Assembly: GCA_947478405.1 (NCBI GenBank)
Contig: CANJVX010000009.1
Location: 1 to 64,000, forward strand
Direction: 5' to 3'
Source: Beijerinckiaceae bacterium
GTDB lineage: Bacteria; Pseudomonadota; Alphaproteobacteria; Rhizobiales; Beijerinckiaceae
DNA: 64,000 nucleotides
Part shown: positions 35,652 to 43,649 of the stretch, in pieces
Position numbering within the stretch: the first letter of the stretch is position 1
Layout of the letters: each line of letters starts with the position of its first letter
Made by a program: the position numbers and the translations under genes
Notes under the pieces: generated by a model
What the model saw: only the letters and a program-made list of their open reading frames with translations
Databases searched by the model: none
Told to the model about the DNA's origin: nothing

Positions 35652-36692
35652 ATGAAGGCGATTGTCATTCGTCAATTTGGCGCGCCGGACGTGATGAAAT
35701 ATGAGGATCTTCCAGATCCGCAACCGCGTCATGGCGAAATCCGGATCGCCGTTCATGCAGCCACCGTCAATCGCGTTCTCGATGTTGCCGTGCGGCGCGG
35801 CGAACAGGCCCAGCGCGGCGTCGAACTGCCTCTGATCCCAGGCGTTGACTGCGCAGGCGTGATCGATGCAATAGGGCCTGGCGTCACCAAATTTAAAGTG
35901 GGCGACCGCGTTTGTGCCGCAGGCCGCATGCCACTTGATCCCTGCAATGAAGATGGCACGGGCGGCACCGAGCGTAATGGTATGATGGGCATCAAGCGCC
36001 CCGGTGGCTTTGCAGAAAAAGTTTGCGTGCCAGCTTCAGTGGCTTTTGCTCTTCCTGATCGACTTGGCTTTCATGAAGCCGCTGTCGTCATGCGTCATTG
36101 CCCAACAGCTTGGAACCTGCTCGTGAATGTCGCTGAGCTGAAAGCTGGCGAATGGGTTCTAATCATGGGCGCGAGCGGTAATCTGGGCAGCGTCGGAATT
36201 CAGATAGCGAAACATGTGATCGGGGCCCGCGTCATTACAACGGCCGGATCGCGCGATCGTGCAGATGCTGGTCTCGAACTGGGCGCAGATTATGCCATCG
36301 ATTATTCAACGCAGGATTTGCGTGCTGAAGTGATGCGCATCACCGAAGGCAAAGGCGTTCATGTCCTTTATGATAATATCGCAAATCCGAAAGTCTTGCC
36401 GGAAGCGTTCCTGACGTTGGGTATGAAAGGTCGTCTTGTCACAGCGGGTGCGCATGGTGGCCCGAATGTGATGATCAATTTCTTCCATCTTTACGATCAT
36501 AAGATCACGATCAAAGGCATGCCTGGCGCGCGCGATGCGGATCGGCCGAAATGTTTTAATGCGGCCGCGGATGGCAAAATCAAGGTGCGGATCGCCCACG
36601 TTTTGCCTCTGTCGCAGGCCGTCAAAGCGCATCAGATGATGGAAGCTGATTCCGGCATGGGCAAGATCGTTCTCGACCCGACCATGGGCTAA
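35652..36692 (+). CDS. MDR-family zinc-type alcohol dehydrogenase / quinone oxidoreductase
   Basis: 346 residues, medium-chain dehydrogenase/reductase fold. N-terminal GroES-like domain (MKAIVIRQFGAPDVMKYEDLPDPQPRHGEIRI; PGVDCAGVIDAIGPGVTKFKVGDRV) and NAD(P)-binding Rossmann domain with GASGNLGSVGIQIAKHV. The catalytic-zinc Cys/His pattern of true alcohol dehydrogenases is not evident, which favours the quinone-oxidoreductase type. ATG 35652 is preceded by GGGAGGATAGC. Downstream partner of the aldolase gene; substrate unknown. Confidence 0.87.
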   Translation: MKAIVIRQFGAPDVMKYEDLPDPQPRHGEIRIAVHAATVNRVLDVAVRRGEQAQRGVELPLIPGVDCAGVIDAIGPGVTKFKVGDRVCAAGRMPLDPCNEDGTGGTERNGMMGIKRPGGFAEKVCVPASVAFALPDRLGFHEAAVVMRHCPTAWNLLVNVAELKAGEWVLIMGASGNLGSVGIQIAKHVIGARVITTAGSRDRADAGLELGADYAIDYSTQDLRAEVMRITEGKGVHVLYDNIANPKVLPEAFLTLGMKGRLVTAGAHGGPNVMINFFHLYDHKITIKGMPGARDADRPKCFNAAADGKIKVRIAHVLPLSQAVKAHQMMEADSGMGKIVLDPTMG

Positions 36693-36694
36693 AG

Positions 36695-37330
36695 TCAGGC
36701 GCTCTTGAGCAGGCGGAAAATTTCACTGATCCGCCATGGTTTTGAAATCATCTCGGTATTGGGCGGAAGTTGCCTGTCCATGACGGATGCAGCTCCCGTC
36801 GACAAGACGACCTTGATTGCTGGCCAAGTTTTCATGACGATATTAGCCAGAACCACGCCGTCCATGCCGGGCATCATGACATCGCTAAAGACTGCTGAAA
36901 GATTGAGGGCCTGCTCTTGCAGGATAATCAGTGCTTCTTCGCCGCTCTCAGCTTCGATCACATTGAATCGCAGTTCTTCGAGGATAGAGCGAGCGAGCGA
37001 GGGATCTTTCGTGGAATTGACGACAAGCACGCTTTGGCCGACGACCGCCGCTGCACCCGCGGTTCCGGCAAGGGCGAGGCTGCCAGCCAGATTTTTTTCA
37101 GCCCCTCCGGAGGCATGAAGCCGAACACCCACATTTTTAGCTTCGCCAATGAATTCCACCCCGGCCTTCTGCAGGGCAAGGCGCACGGCCCGGAGTTTTT
37201 CAGGGCTGCCCGAATAGCGGCCCGTTTCAAAATTATGGATCGTATTGCGATGGACGCCCGCCGCTTGCGCCAGCTGGTCTAGAGACCAATTGACCGCGGC
37301 CCGCGCCATGCGGACTTGTGCGGGTGTCAC
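36695..37330 (-). CDS. XRE helix-turn-helix fused to a degenerate receiver domain
   Basis: 211 residues from GTG 37330 (AAGGGA 9-14 bases upstream); ATG 37351 is an alternative. Residues about 1-60 form an XRE domain (ARAAVNWSLDQLAQAAGVHRNTIHNFETGRYSG). Residues about 98-211 are a receiver domain: phosphoacceptor Asp in FSDVMMPGMDG, Thr in LSTGA and Lys in ISKPW are kept, but the acidic pair that binds Mg2+ is replaced by VVNSTKD. DNA-binding first and receiver second reverses the usual order. Phosphorylation is doubtful. No kinase gene is adjacent. Confidence 0.8.
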   Translation of the reverse strand: MTPAQVRMARAAVNWSLDQLAQAAGVHRNTIHNFETGRYSGSPEKLRAVRLALQKAGVEFIGEAKNVGVRLHASGGAEKNLAGSLALAGTAGAAAVVGQSVLVVNSTKDPSLARSILEELRFNVIEAESGEEALIILQEQALNLSAVFSDVMMPGMDGVVLANIVMKTWPAIKVVLSTGAASVMDRQLPPNTEMISKPWRISEIFRLLKSA

Positions 37331-37511
37331 TGTTTCGATCCCTTTTTGCATAATTGTAGGTATAATAGACCAAATCAAATTGCTTAACTAGCGTTTGGCA
37401 GAAATGTCACGGTAGCGCTTTGGTCTCATCCGGTGCGGGTCGCCCGCTTGCTGCCATCGTGGCCGGGGAGTAAGTGACGGAATGAAGAAGCCCAGAGATT
37501 AGGCGATAGAT

Positions 37512-38126
37512 ATGATAATCCGAGTTCATCAAGGGGATCTGCCAGATGCGGCCACTTTTGGCACCAGTGTCGCGATTGATACCGAGACCTTGGGACTCAA
37601 CCCTCATCGTGACCGGCTTTGCGTCGTGCAACTCTCTGCGGGGGATGGGACAGCCGATGTCGTGCAGATTGCCAAAGGTCAGGCGAGCGCACCAAATCTC
37701 CAAAAACTCCTTTCAGATCAGAGCGTGATGAAGATTTTTCACTTTGGTCGGTTCGATATCGCAATGCTCGAAAAGTCCTTTGGAACCCCCGTTTATAATG
37801 TTTATTGCACCAAGATCGCGTCGAAGCTGGTTCGCACCTATACTGACAGGCATGGTCTGAAAGACCTGACACGCGAGCTTTTGGGTGTTGATATGTCCAA
37901 GCAGCAACAATCATCTGACTGGGCTGCCGAGGCCCTCACCGAAGCTCAGCTTGCCTATGCCGCATCTGATGTCCTTCATCTTCACCATTTGCGAGAAAAG
38001 CTCGATGGCATGCTCGCTCGCGAGGGCCGGACTGAATTGGCAGCCTCTTGTTTTGGCTTTCTGCCCACCCGTGCCCGTCTCGACTTGCTGGGCTGGCCGG
38101 AGCAGGACATATTTGCACATCAATAA
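37512..38126 (+). CDS. rnd: Ribonuclease D (short form, no HRDC domain)
   Basis: DEDDy 3'-5' exoribonuclease domain, 204 residues. Exo I is VAIDTETLGL, Exo II HFGRFDIAML and Exo III YAASDVLHLHHL with the tyrosine of the DEDDy subtype. The E. coli enzyme has an additional HRDC domain that is absent here, as is common for this class in alphaproteobacteria. It starts the conserved rnd-lptC-lptA-lptB-rpoN-hpf-ptsN series. Likely role in tRNA or small-RNA 3' trimming. Confidence 0.88.
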   Translation: MIIRVHQGDLPDAATFGTSVAIDTETLGLNPHRDRLCVVQLSAGDGTADVVQIAKGQASAPNLQKLLSDQSVMKIFHFGRFDIAMLEKSFGTPVYNVYCTKIASKLVRTYTDRHGLKDLTRELLGVDMSKQQQSSDWAAEALTEAQLAYAASDVLHLHHLREKLDGMLAREGRTELAASCFGFLPTRARLDLLGWPEQDIFAHQ

Positions 38127-38176
38127 TATGCTTCGAGAAGTTGTGTTGAACTGAATCGCTGGCAGGAACCAAACGC

Positions 38177-38854
38177 GTGTCGATAAATGGTCAGATTTAT
38201 AGAGCGGATGGGCAGGCACGCGCGCAGGGTTTCCGCGCGGCCTCACGCCATTCGTCTCGGGTCACTTTTCTGCGGCGCTTGATTCTTGGCGCGGCTATTT
38301 TTGGGTCAGTGGGCTTTGTTGCCCTGACCTGGTTCAATCCTTTTGCAAAACCCGCAATGAACGTCTCCATTAAAGGCACTAATCTTGATGGAACCCGCGT
38401 CACGATGGAACAACCGCGCCTTGCTGGTTATCGAAAGGATGGAAGGCCCTATGAGGTCAATGCCAATTCGGGTGTGCAGGACGTTCGCCAGCCGAATGTG
38501 ATTGAACTGAATAATCTTGATGCGAAGATTGGTATGATCGACCAGACGACTGTGCGCGTGCTGTCGGCAGCCGGCATTTACGACAGTTTCCGCGAGTTTA
38601 TGGATTTTCATAATGCGGTTCGTATTCGCAGCACCAATTACGATATCGACATGAAGAGCGCCAAAATGGATTTCAAAACCGGGGCTATTGTGACGGACGA
38701 ATCCGTGAAAGTGCTGATCACAGAAGGCGAAATTCTCGCCGACCGAATGAATATGCTCGATAATGGACAAAGTCTTGTTTTTGAGGGAAAAGTTCATTCT
38801 ACATTTTCTTCAGGTAACACGTCTGAAACGATTCCGGGGGGCGTCGCTCAATGA
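38177..38854 (+). CDS. lptC: LPS export ABC transporter periplasmic protein LptC
   Basis: Single-pass inner-membrane component that passes lipopolysaccharide from LptB2FG to LptA. 225 residues: cytoplasmic basic N terminus, one transmembrane helix at about 32-52 (LRRLILGAAIFGSVGFVALTWF), then a periplasmic beta-jellyroll domain with repeated strands such as YEVNANSGVQDV and DFKTGAIVTDESVKVLITEG. GTG 38177 is the start; no nearby ATG. Its stop overlaps the lptA ATG (ATGA 38851). Confidence 0.88.
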   Translation: MSINGQIYRADGQARAQGFRAASRHSSRVTFLRRLILGAAIFGSVGFVALTWFNPFAKPAMNVSIKGTNLDGTRVTMEQPRLAGYRKDGRPYEVNANSGVQDVRQPNVIELNNLDAKIGMIDQTTVRVLSAAGIYDSFREFMDFHNAVRIRSTNYDIDMKSAKMDFKTGAIVTDESVKVLITEGEILADRMNMLDNGQSLVFEGKVHSTFSSGNTSETIPGGVAQ

Positions 38855-39483
38855 ACAAGGCGGCATTTTTTTCCGCAGCATGTCTTGCGACGGCGCTCAT
38901 CTTTGGCGTTGCTGAAGCTGCAGGTCCGACAACAACGCCCGCCCAACAGGTGAAAAAACGCGGATCGAACTCCATTCTTCCTGGTGGCGATTCAAAAGCG
39001 CCAATCACGGTCGACGCGGAGAAGCTTGAATATTTCGACCGCGATCAGACGCTTGTCTATACTGGCAACGTCTTCGTGAAGCAGGGCGATTCGACAATGC
39101 GCGCGGCGGTAATGACCGTCTTTCTGACGAAAGATGAAGGGTTAGCCGCGGCTCAGCAGGCTGTTCAATCGGATTCGTCAGGACGCATTCGTCGTATCGA
39201 AGCCAAAGGTCCTGTGACCGTCACACAGCTCGATCAAGTTGGCACCGGCGACAGCGGTATCTATGACAAGATTGAAAACAAGGTCTATCTCCTTGGAAAT
39301 GTTGTTTTGAGCCAAGGAACGAATGTTACTAAAGGCGAGCGTGATTCGAAGCTCGTCTATGATCTCGACACAGGCTATGCGCAGGTGATTGGTGGCCGGG
39401 TGAATTCAATCTTCACGCCAAACTCCTCTGATGAGGGCAAGCCCTCTACCGCAAAGGGCAACGAGCGCAATCCCGCGCGCTGA
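38851..39483 (+). CDS. lptA: LPS transport periplasmic protein LptA (OstA-like)
   Basis: Periplasmic bridge protein for lipopolysaccharide transport. 210 residues; signal peptide MNKAAFFSAACLATALIFGVAEA, then the OstA domain with ITVDAEKLEYFDRDQTLVYTGNVFVKQGDSTMRA and NKVYLLGNVVLSQGTNVTKGE. The C terminus is hydrophilic and charged. Lies between lptC (4-base overlap) and lptB. Confidence 0.9.
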   Translation: MNKAAFFSAACLATALIFGVAEAAGPTTTPAQQVKKRGSNSILPGGDSKAPITVDAEKLEYFDRDQTLVYTGNVFVKQGDSTMRAAVMTVFLTKDEGLAAAQQAVQSDSSGRIRRIEAKGPVTVTQLDQVGTGDSGIYDKIENKVYLLGNVVLSQGTNVTKGERDSKLVYDLDTGYAQVIGGRVNSIFTPNSSDEGKPSTAKGNERNPAR

Positions 39484-39496
39484 TTGTGAGCTGAAT

Positions 39497-40285
39497 TTGA
39501 CAACGATCTCGCTGACCAAGCCTGCCGTAAAAGAAACGCCCACGTCGAATGAAATAAGGGGCGAAGGGTGGTTGGCAGCCTATGGCCTTGGAAAGACTTA
39601 TGGCGGCCGGCAGGTTGTGCAGGATGTGAGTTTGTCGGTACGACGCGGAGAAGCTGTCGGCCTCCTGGGGCCCAACGGAGCGGGTAAGACCACTGTTTTT
39701 TACATGATCACGGGGCTTGTTCGCCCTGATCGTGGCCGCATCGATCTCGATGGTCATGAGGTTACGCAATTGCCAATGTATCGGCGCGCGCGGCTTGGCA
39801 TCGGCTATCTTCCTCAGGAAGCATCCATCTTTCGGGGGCTGAATGTTGAGGACAATATTCGTGCGGTGCTCGAAAATACAGTGCCCGACAGGGATGAGCG
39901 CGAACAGCAAGTCGAGTCCCTGCTGGAGGAGTTTGATATTAAGCGTCTTCGTAAGGCGCCTTCAATTGCGCTTTCCGGTGGCGAGCGTCGCCGCTGTGAA
40001 ATTGCACGCGCTTTGGCAGGCCAGCCCAGCTTCATGCTGCTCGACGAGCCCTTTGCGGGCATTGATCCCATTGCGGTCGGCGATATTCAGCAGCTGGTGC
40101 GCCACCTCAAACAGCGCGGCATTGGTGTTCTGATCACCGACCATAATGTTCGCGAAACGCTAGGTCTGATCGATCGCGCCTATATTATCCACTCGGGCCA
40201 GGTGCTCACCGAAGGGTCCCCGGAGGATATTGTTGCTAACCCCGACGTGCGCCGCTTTTACTTGGGGCAAGATTTCCGGATGTGA
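39497..40285 (+). CDS. lptB: LPS export ABC transporter ATP-binding protein LptB
   Basis: Cytoplasmic ATPase that powers lipopolysaccharide extraction. 262 residues: Walker A GLLGPNGAGKTTVF, Q-loop in GYLPQEASIF, signature LSGGERRRCEIARAL, Walker B MLLDEPFAGIDP and H-loop ITDHNVRETL. TTG 39497 is the only start downstream of the lptA stop; the frame extends upstream inside lptA but without a plausible start. The first 25 residues are unusually long for LptB. Coupled closely to lptA (13-base gap). Confidence 0.92.
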   Translation: MTTISLTKPAVKETPTSNEIRGEGWLAAYGLGKTYGGRQVVQDVSLSVRRGEAVGLLGPNGAGKTTVFYMITGLVRPDRGRIDLDGHEVTQLPMYRRARLGIGYLPQEASIFRGLNVEDNIRAVLENTVPDRDEREQQVESLLEEFDIKRLRKAPSIALSGGERRRCEIARALAGQPSFMLLDEPFAGIDPIAVGDIQQLVRHLKQRGIGVLITDHNVRETLGLIDRAYIIHSGQVLTEGSPEDIVANPDVRRFYLGQDFRM

Positions 40286-40448
40286 TGTCCCGCCGTCGCA
40301 TTGTGAGACAAAATTAACTAAGTTTGTCAGAGACCTGTCAGCTAAGCCTCTAGTTTGAGGCCTTTACGTAGCTATCGCCTGCCGTTTGGTATATATGCAA
40401 TTTTCGGGCCGGACTTTGAGCCGGCAGGAAAGGGTATCGAGTAGCCAG

Positions 40449-42017
40449 ATGGCGCTTTCGACAAAGCTCATGCTGCGCCAGGGCCAATCCCTGGTGATGA
40501 CGCCGCAGCTTCTGCAGGCGATCAAGCTGCTGCAATTTTCGAATGTCGAGCTTGCCGCCTTTGTAGAGGAAGAACTTGAGCGCAATCCTTTGCTTGAGCG
40601 CGCTGAGGATCGCCCGGACGCTGTGCCTGACGCACCCTCCGACAATGCTGAGCACTGGGATGGCGACGCCGATTATGATCCCGGCGACTCGTCGCGCTCC
40701 GAAGGTGATTGGGCCGCCGAGACCATGGTCACGGAGTCCAGCAGCCTCGAGTCGGATTTGGGAACAGAAATCGGTAATGATTTCGACACCGATCGTGCTC
40801 CAACACCAAACGAAACTCCCTCCGAAAATGAAGGCGCCGGTCTCTCGGCGACCTCATGGACGGGAACCTCTGGCAATGGTGATGGTGAGGCTTCAGACAT
40901 TGAGGCCTATGTAGCGGCTCGGGTCACACTGCCAGATCATCTGGGTGAGCAACTCGCGCTCGCCGTAGCAGATCCCGTCCAGCGGCTGATTGGTCAAGCG
41001 ATTATCGATTCCATCGATGAGGCTGGCTATCTCTCCGAAAGCATCGAGGAGATTGCCGAGCGGCTCGGTGCATCGCTTGTTGTGGCGAGTGCACTTCTGT
41101 CCAAAATCCAGACATTCGATCCAGCTGGTATCGGCGCGCGCAATCTTGCCGAATGTCTTGCGATCCAGCTGCTCGAAAAAAATCGCCTTGATCCGGCCAT
41201 GCAGGCACTTCTCGACAATCTGCCGCTTCTGGCCAAACGTGACTTTGTCACTCTGCGTAAGATTTGTGGTGTTGACGAAGAAGACTTCGCAGAAATGGTT
41301 TCCGAAATCCGTCGGCTTGATCCAAAGCCCGGACGCATTTTCGGTGGCGGGCCGATCCAAACTGTTGTCCCAGATGTGACTGTGCGTGCCGCGTCAGATG
41401 GGTCCTGGCATGTTGAGCTTAATCCTGAGGGTTTGCCGCGTGTTCTGATCAATCAGACCTATGCAACGCGCGTTTCGAAAATAGCAGGAAGCGCTTCTGA
41501 TAAGAGCTTTGTCGCCAATTGTTTGCAAACAGCAAACTGGCTTACTAAATCGCTCGAACAGCGGGCGCGTACGATTTTGAAAGTTTCTGCCGAGATCGTT
41601 CGGCATCAGGATGCTTTTTTCACCAATGGCGTAGAGCATTTACGTCCACTCAATTTGAAAACAATTGCTGATGCAATAGGCATGCATGAATCAACAGTCT
41701 CGCGCGTGACCAGCAACAAATATATGGCGTCCCCGCGGGGCCTTTTTGAACTAAAGTATTTTTTTACTGCATCCATTCCTGCCCGATCAGGCAGTGAATC
41801 CCATTCAGCGGAAGCCGTGCGTTTTCGTATCAAACAATTGATCGATGCCGAAAGCGTTAATGATGTGCTCTCTGATGATGCTATTGTGGCAAAGCTCAAG
41901 GAACAGAACATCGACATTGCCCGACGCACGGTAGCTAAATACCGAGAAAGTCTACGGATTCCTTCATCTGTCGAACGGCGTCGCGAGAAGGTGGCAATGC
42001 AGCAGCGCGACAACTGA
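40449..42017 (+). CDS. rpoN: RNA polymerase sigma-54 factor
   Basis: Alternative sigma factor for enhancer-dependent promoters (nitrogen and other regulons). 522 residues: Gln-rich region I (LRQGQSLVMTPQLLQAIKLLQ), acidic region II (about 45-155), core-binding domain, helix-turn-helix and the C-terminal RpoN box ARRTVAKYRESL. ATG 40449 gives the standard MALSTKLMLRQ start; the open frame begins at 40386. The 163-base gap before it probably holds its own promoter. hpf and ptsN follow, the usual rpoN-operon order. Confidence 0.95.
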   Translation: MALSTKLMLRQGQSLVMTPQLLQAIKLLQFSNVELAAFVEEELERNPLLERAEDRPDAVPDAPSDNAEHWDGDADYDPGDSSRSEGDWAAETMVTESSSLESDLGTEIGNDFDTDRAPTPNETPSENEGAGLSATSWTGTSGNGDGEASDIEAYVAARVTLPDHLGEQLALAVADPVQRLIGQAIIDSIDEAGYLSESIEEIAERLGASLVVASALLSKIQTFDPAGIGARNLAECLAIQLLEKNRLDPAMQALLDNLPLLAKRDFVTLRKICGVDEEDFAEMVSEIRRLDPKPGRIFGGGPIQTVVPDVTVRAASDGSWHVELNPEGLPRVLINQTYATRVSKIAGSASDKSFVANCLQTANWLTKSLEQRARTILKVSAEIVRHQDAFFTNGVEHLRPLNLKTIADAIGMHESTVSRVTSNKYMASPRGLFELKYFFTASIPARSGSESHSAEAVRFRIKQLIDAESVNDVLSDDAIVAKLKEQNIDIARRTVAKYRESLRIPSSVERRREKVAMQQRDN

Positions 42018-42140
42018 ATGTGCATGTCGAGCTGCCCTAACGTTACTGTTCCCTTCTGTACCAGACCAGCCTAGCCTGTGACGCGGCACGATGCATAAGC
42101 ATTTGCCGTGATGATGTGTCATCAACGTGGGGACAATCTC

Positions 42141-42746
42141 ATGGGCCTCCGGGTTTCAGGTAAGAACTTCAATATTGGTGAAGCGTTACGCCAGCATGTT
42201 CTGGGGCGGGTTAATGCTGCGGTGTCGCGTTATATCAATGGCTCAGTCACAGGGCATATCGTTGTTGATCACGAAGGCTCAGGCTATCGCACCGATTGTA
42301 CGCTTCATCTGGCATCTGGCATGACCTTGCATTCAGAAGGCCGGTCTCAAGAGCCTTATGCGAGTTTTGACCAAGCAGCCGAGCGGCTTGAGAGGCGCTT
42401 GTCTCGCTACAAACGTCGCTTGAAAGATCACCATGCTGGTACCCCACCCAACCTATCGGCGCCCTTTGTCGGTGAAATAGTGGCAGATTACGTGCTTCAG
42501 GGGCCCGAGGAGGACGAGGGCGAAACCGAATTCCACCCGGTTGTCGTTGCGGAACGCACCAGCGCCTTGAAGACCTTTAGCGTGTCTGAAGCGGTCATGG
42601 AGCTCGATTTCACAGGCGCCCCGGTCCAAGTTTTCCGAAATGCTGGTCACGGACGTGTGAACATTGTCTACCGGCGCCCCGATGGAAACGTCGGGTGGAT
42701 TGACCTAAGCCCCTCTGATGGGGCATCTGGCGGATCAGGGCACTGA
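42141..42746 (+). CDS. hpf: Ribosome hibernation promoting factor, long form
   Basis: Binds the 30S decoding region and promotes 100S dimers in stationary phase. 201 residues: N-terminal HPF/RaiA domain (MGLRVSGKNFNIGEALRQHV... about 1-100) and a C-terminal dimerisation domain (VVVAERTSALKTFSVSEAVMELDFTGAPVQVFRN...), joined by an acidic linker. ATG 42141 has GGGGA upstream at 42129-42133. The frame is open from 42108 but those residues are not family-like. Confidence 0.93.
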   Translation: MGLRVSGKNFNIGEALRQHVLGRVNAAVSRYINGSVTGHIVVDHEGSGYRTDCTLHLASGMTLHSEGRSQEPYASFDQAAERLERRLSRYKRRLKDHHAGTPPNLSAPFVGEIVADYVLQGPEEDEGETEFHPVVVAERTSALKTFSVSEAVMELDFTGAPVQVFRNAGHGRVNIVYRRPDGNVGWIDLSPSDGASGGSGH

Positions 42747-42823
42747 CCCTTCGTGCCGCAATCACCTTGCGGCACGGTTTTTGCTGTCCAGAAAATGTTC
42801 TCATCAACAGACTGCGGTTTGCC

Positions 42824-43291
42824 ATGTCGCTGAAGGATTTGCTTAACGCCGACGCCATCTTGCCGTCGCTCAAGGTCAATTCCAAAAAGCAAGCGCTTCA
42901 GGAAATCAGCGAGAAGGCAGGACAGGTCTCTGGTATTCCTGCGCGCGAGATTTTCGACGCCTTGCTACAGCGTGAGCGTCTGGGCTCAACAGGCGTGGGT
43001 AATGGTATAGCCATCCCTCATGGCAAGCTCGTAAAGGCGGGGCGTATCTTCGGCGTCTTTGCGCGATTGGAGCGCCCGATTGATTATGAAGCTCTGGATG
43101 GTGGTCCGGTCGATCTCCTCTTCCTTTTGATAGCGCCGGAAACCGCAGGCGCTGATCATTTGAAGGCATTGGCGCGAACGGCGCGCCTGTTCCGTGACCC
43201 GCTGACAACTGCAAAATTGCGCGCAACACGGGACGCTGCGGCGCTTTATACAATGTTGATCCAGCCACCGTCCTCTCAGAACGCAGCCTGA
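42824..43291 (+). CDS. ptsN: PTS IIA-like nitrogen regulatory protein (EIIA-Ntr)
   Basis: Terminal phosphoacceptor of the PTS-Ntr signalling chain, regulating K+ and nitrogen functions. 155 residues starting MSLKDLLNADAILPSLKV; the phosphorylated histidine is in NGIAIPHGKL, and ERPIDYEALDGGPVDLLFLLIAPE is the family's next conserved block. ATG 42824 is chosen over 42767 because it gives the usual N terminus. The partner genes (ptsP, npr) are outside the window. Confidence 0.94.
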   Translation: MSLKDLLNADAILPSLKVNSKKQALQEISEKAGQVSGIPAREIFDALLQRERLGSTGVGNGIAIPHGKLVKAGRIFGVFARLERPIDYEALDGGPVDLLFLLIAPETAGADHLKALARTARLFRDPLTTAKLRATRDAAALYTMLIQPPSSQNAA

Positions 43292-43320
43292 TTCTTAGAA
43301 GCAGACATCATTGGCCATCT

Positions 43321-43513
43321 CAGATGAGTGTCGTGACCCTAAGCTATACTGGGGCCCGGGATCATCAGCGCCCCGAATCGGGCGTGAGGGTCGTGGGGTA
43401 CACCTGCTGGAGCCGTTCCCTGCATTTAGTGCGCCGCGCGGCGGCTGCGCCTCAACATCAATACGGAGAAGCCCAACTGCAAGGTAGGCAGGGGCCATCA
43501 AGACACCAGTCTG
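43321..43513 (+). ncRNA. Possible structured RNA between ptsN and fumarase
   Basis: The 358-base gap 43292-43649 has no recognised gene but is GC-rich and rich in complementary segments. Outer closing pairs: CAGA/TCTG (43321-43324, 43510-43513), GTGTC/GACAC (43328-43332, 43502-43506) and TGA/TCA. A competing 9-bp stem pairs 43332-43340 with 43387-43395 around an inner CGCCC/GGGCG hairpin; CCCTGC/GCAGGG pairs 43418-43423 with 43488-43493. I could not match it to tmRNA, SRP RNA, RNase P RNA or 6S RNA motifs. Strand is assumed. Confidence 0.25.
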
Positions 43514-43649
43514 CATTGGTCATATGCAGGCAGCTACTCGCCGCGGGCCACAAGATGCGCCACATCGAGCGAATGCCTCCTTTCAGTGATCTTGGAAAGC
43601 GCGCGGCAAGGCCCTAGAAAGCATTAGCTCTTTTTTACGGGACCCAAAG

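Noticed and set aside
43292-43649. tmRNA, SRP RNA or RNase P RNA in the ptsN-fumarase gap
   Set aside because: No tag-peptide frame, no T-loop GGTTCGA, no GGAAGGAAGC loop and no RNase P core sequence were found; kept only as an unassigned structured region.
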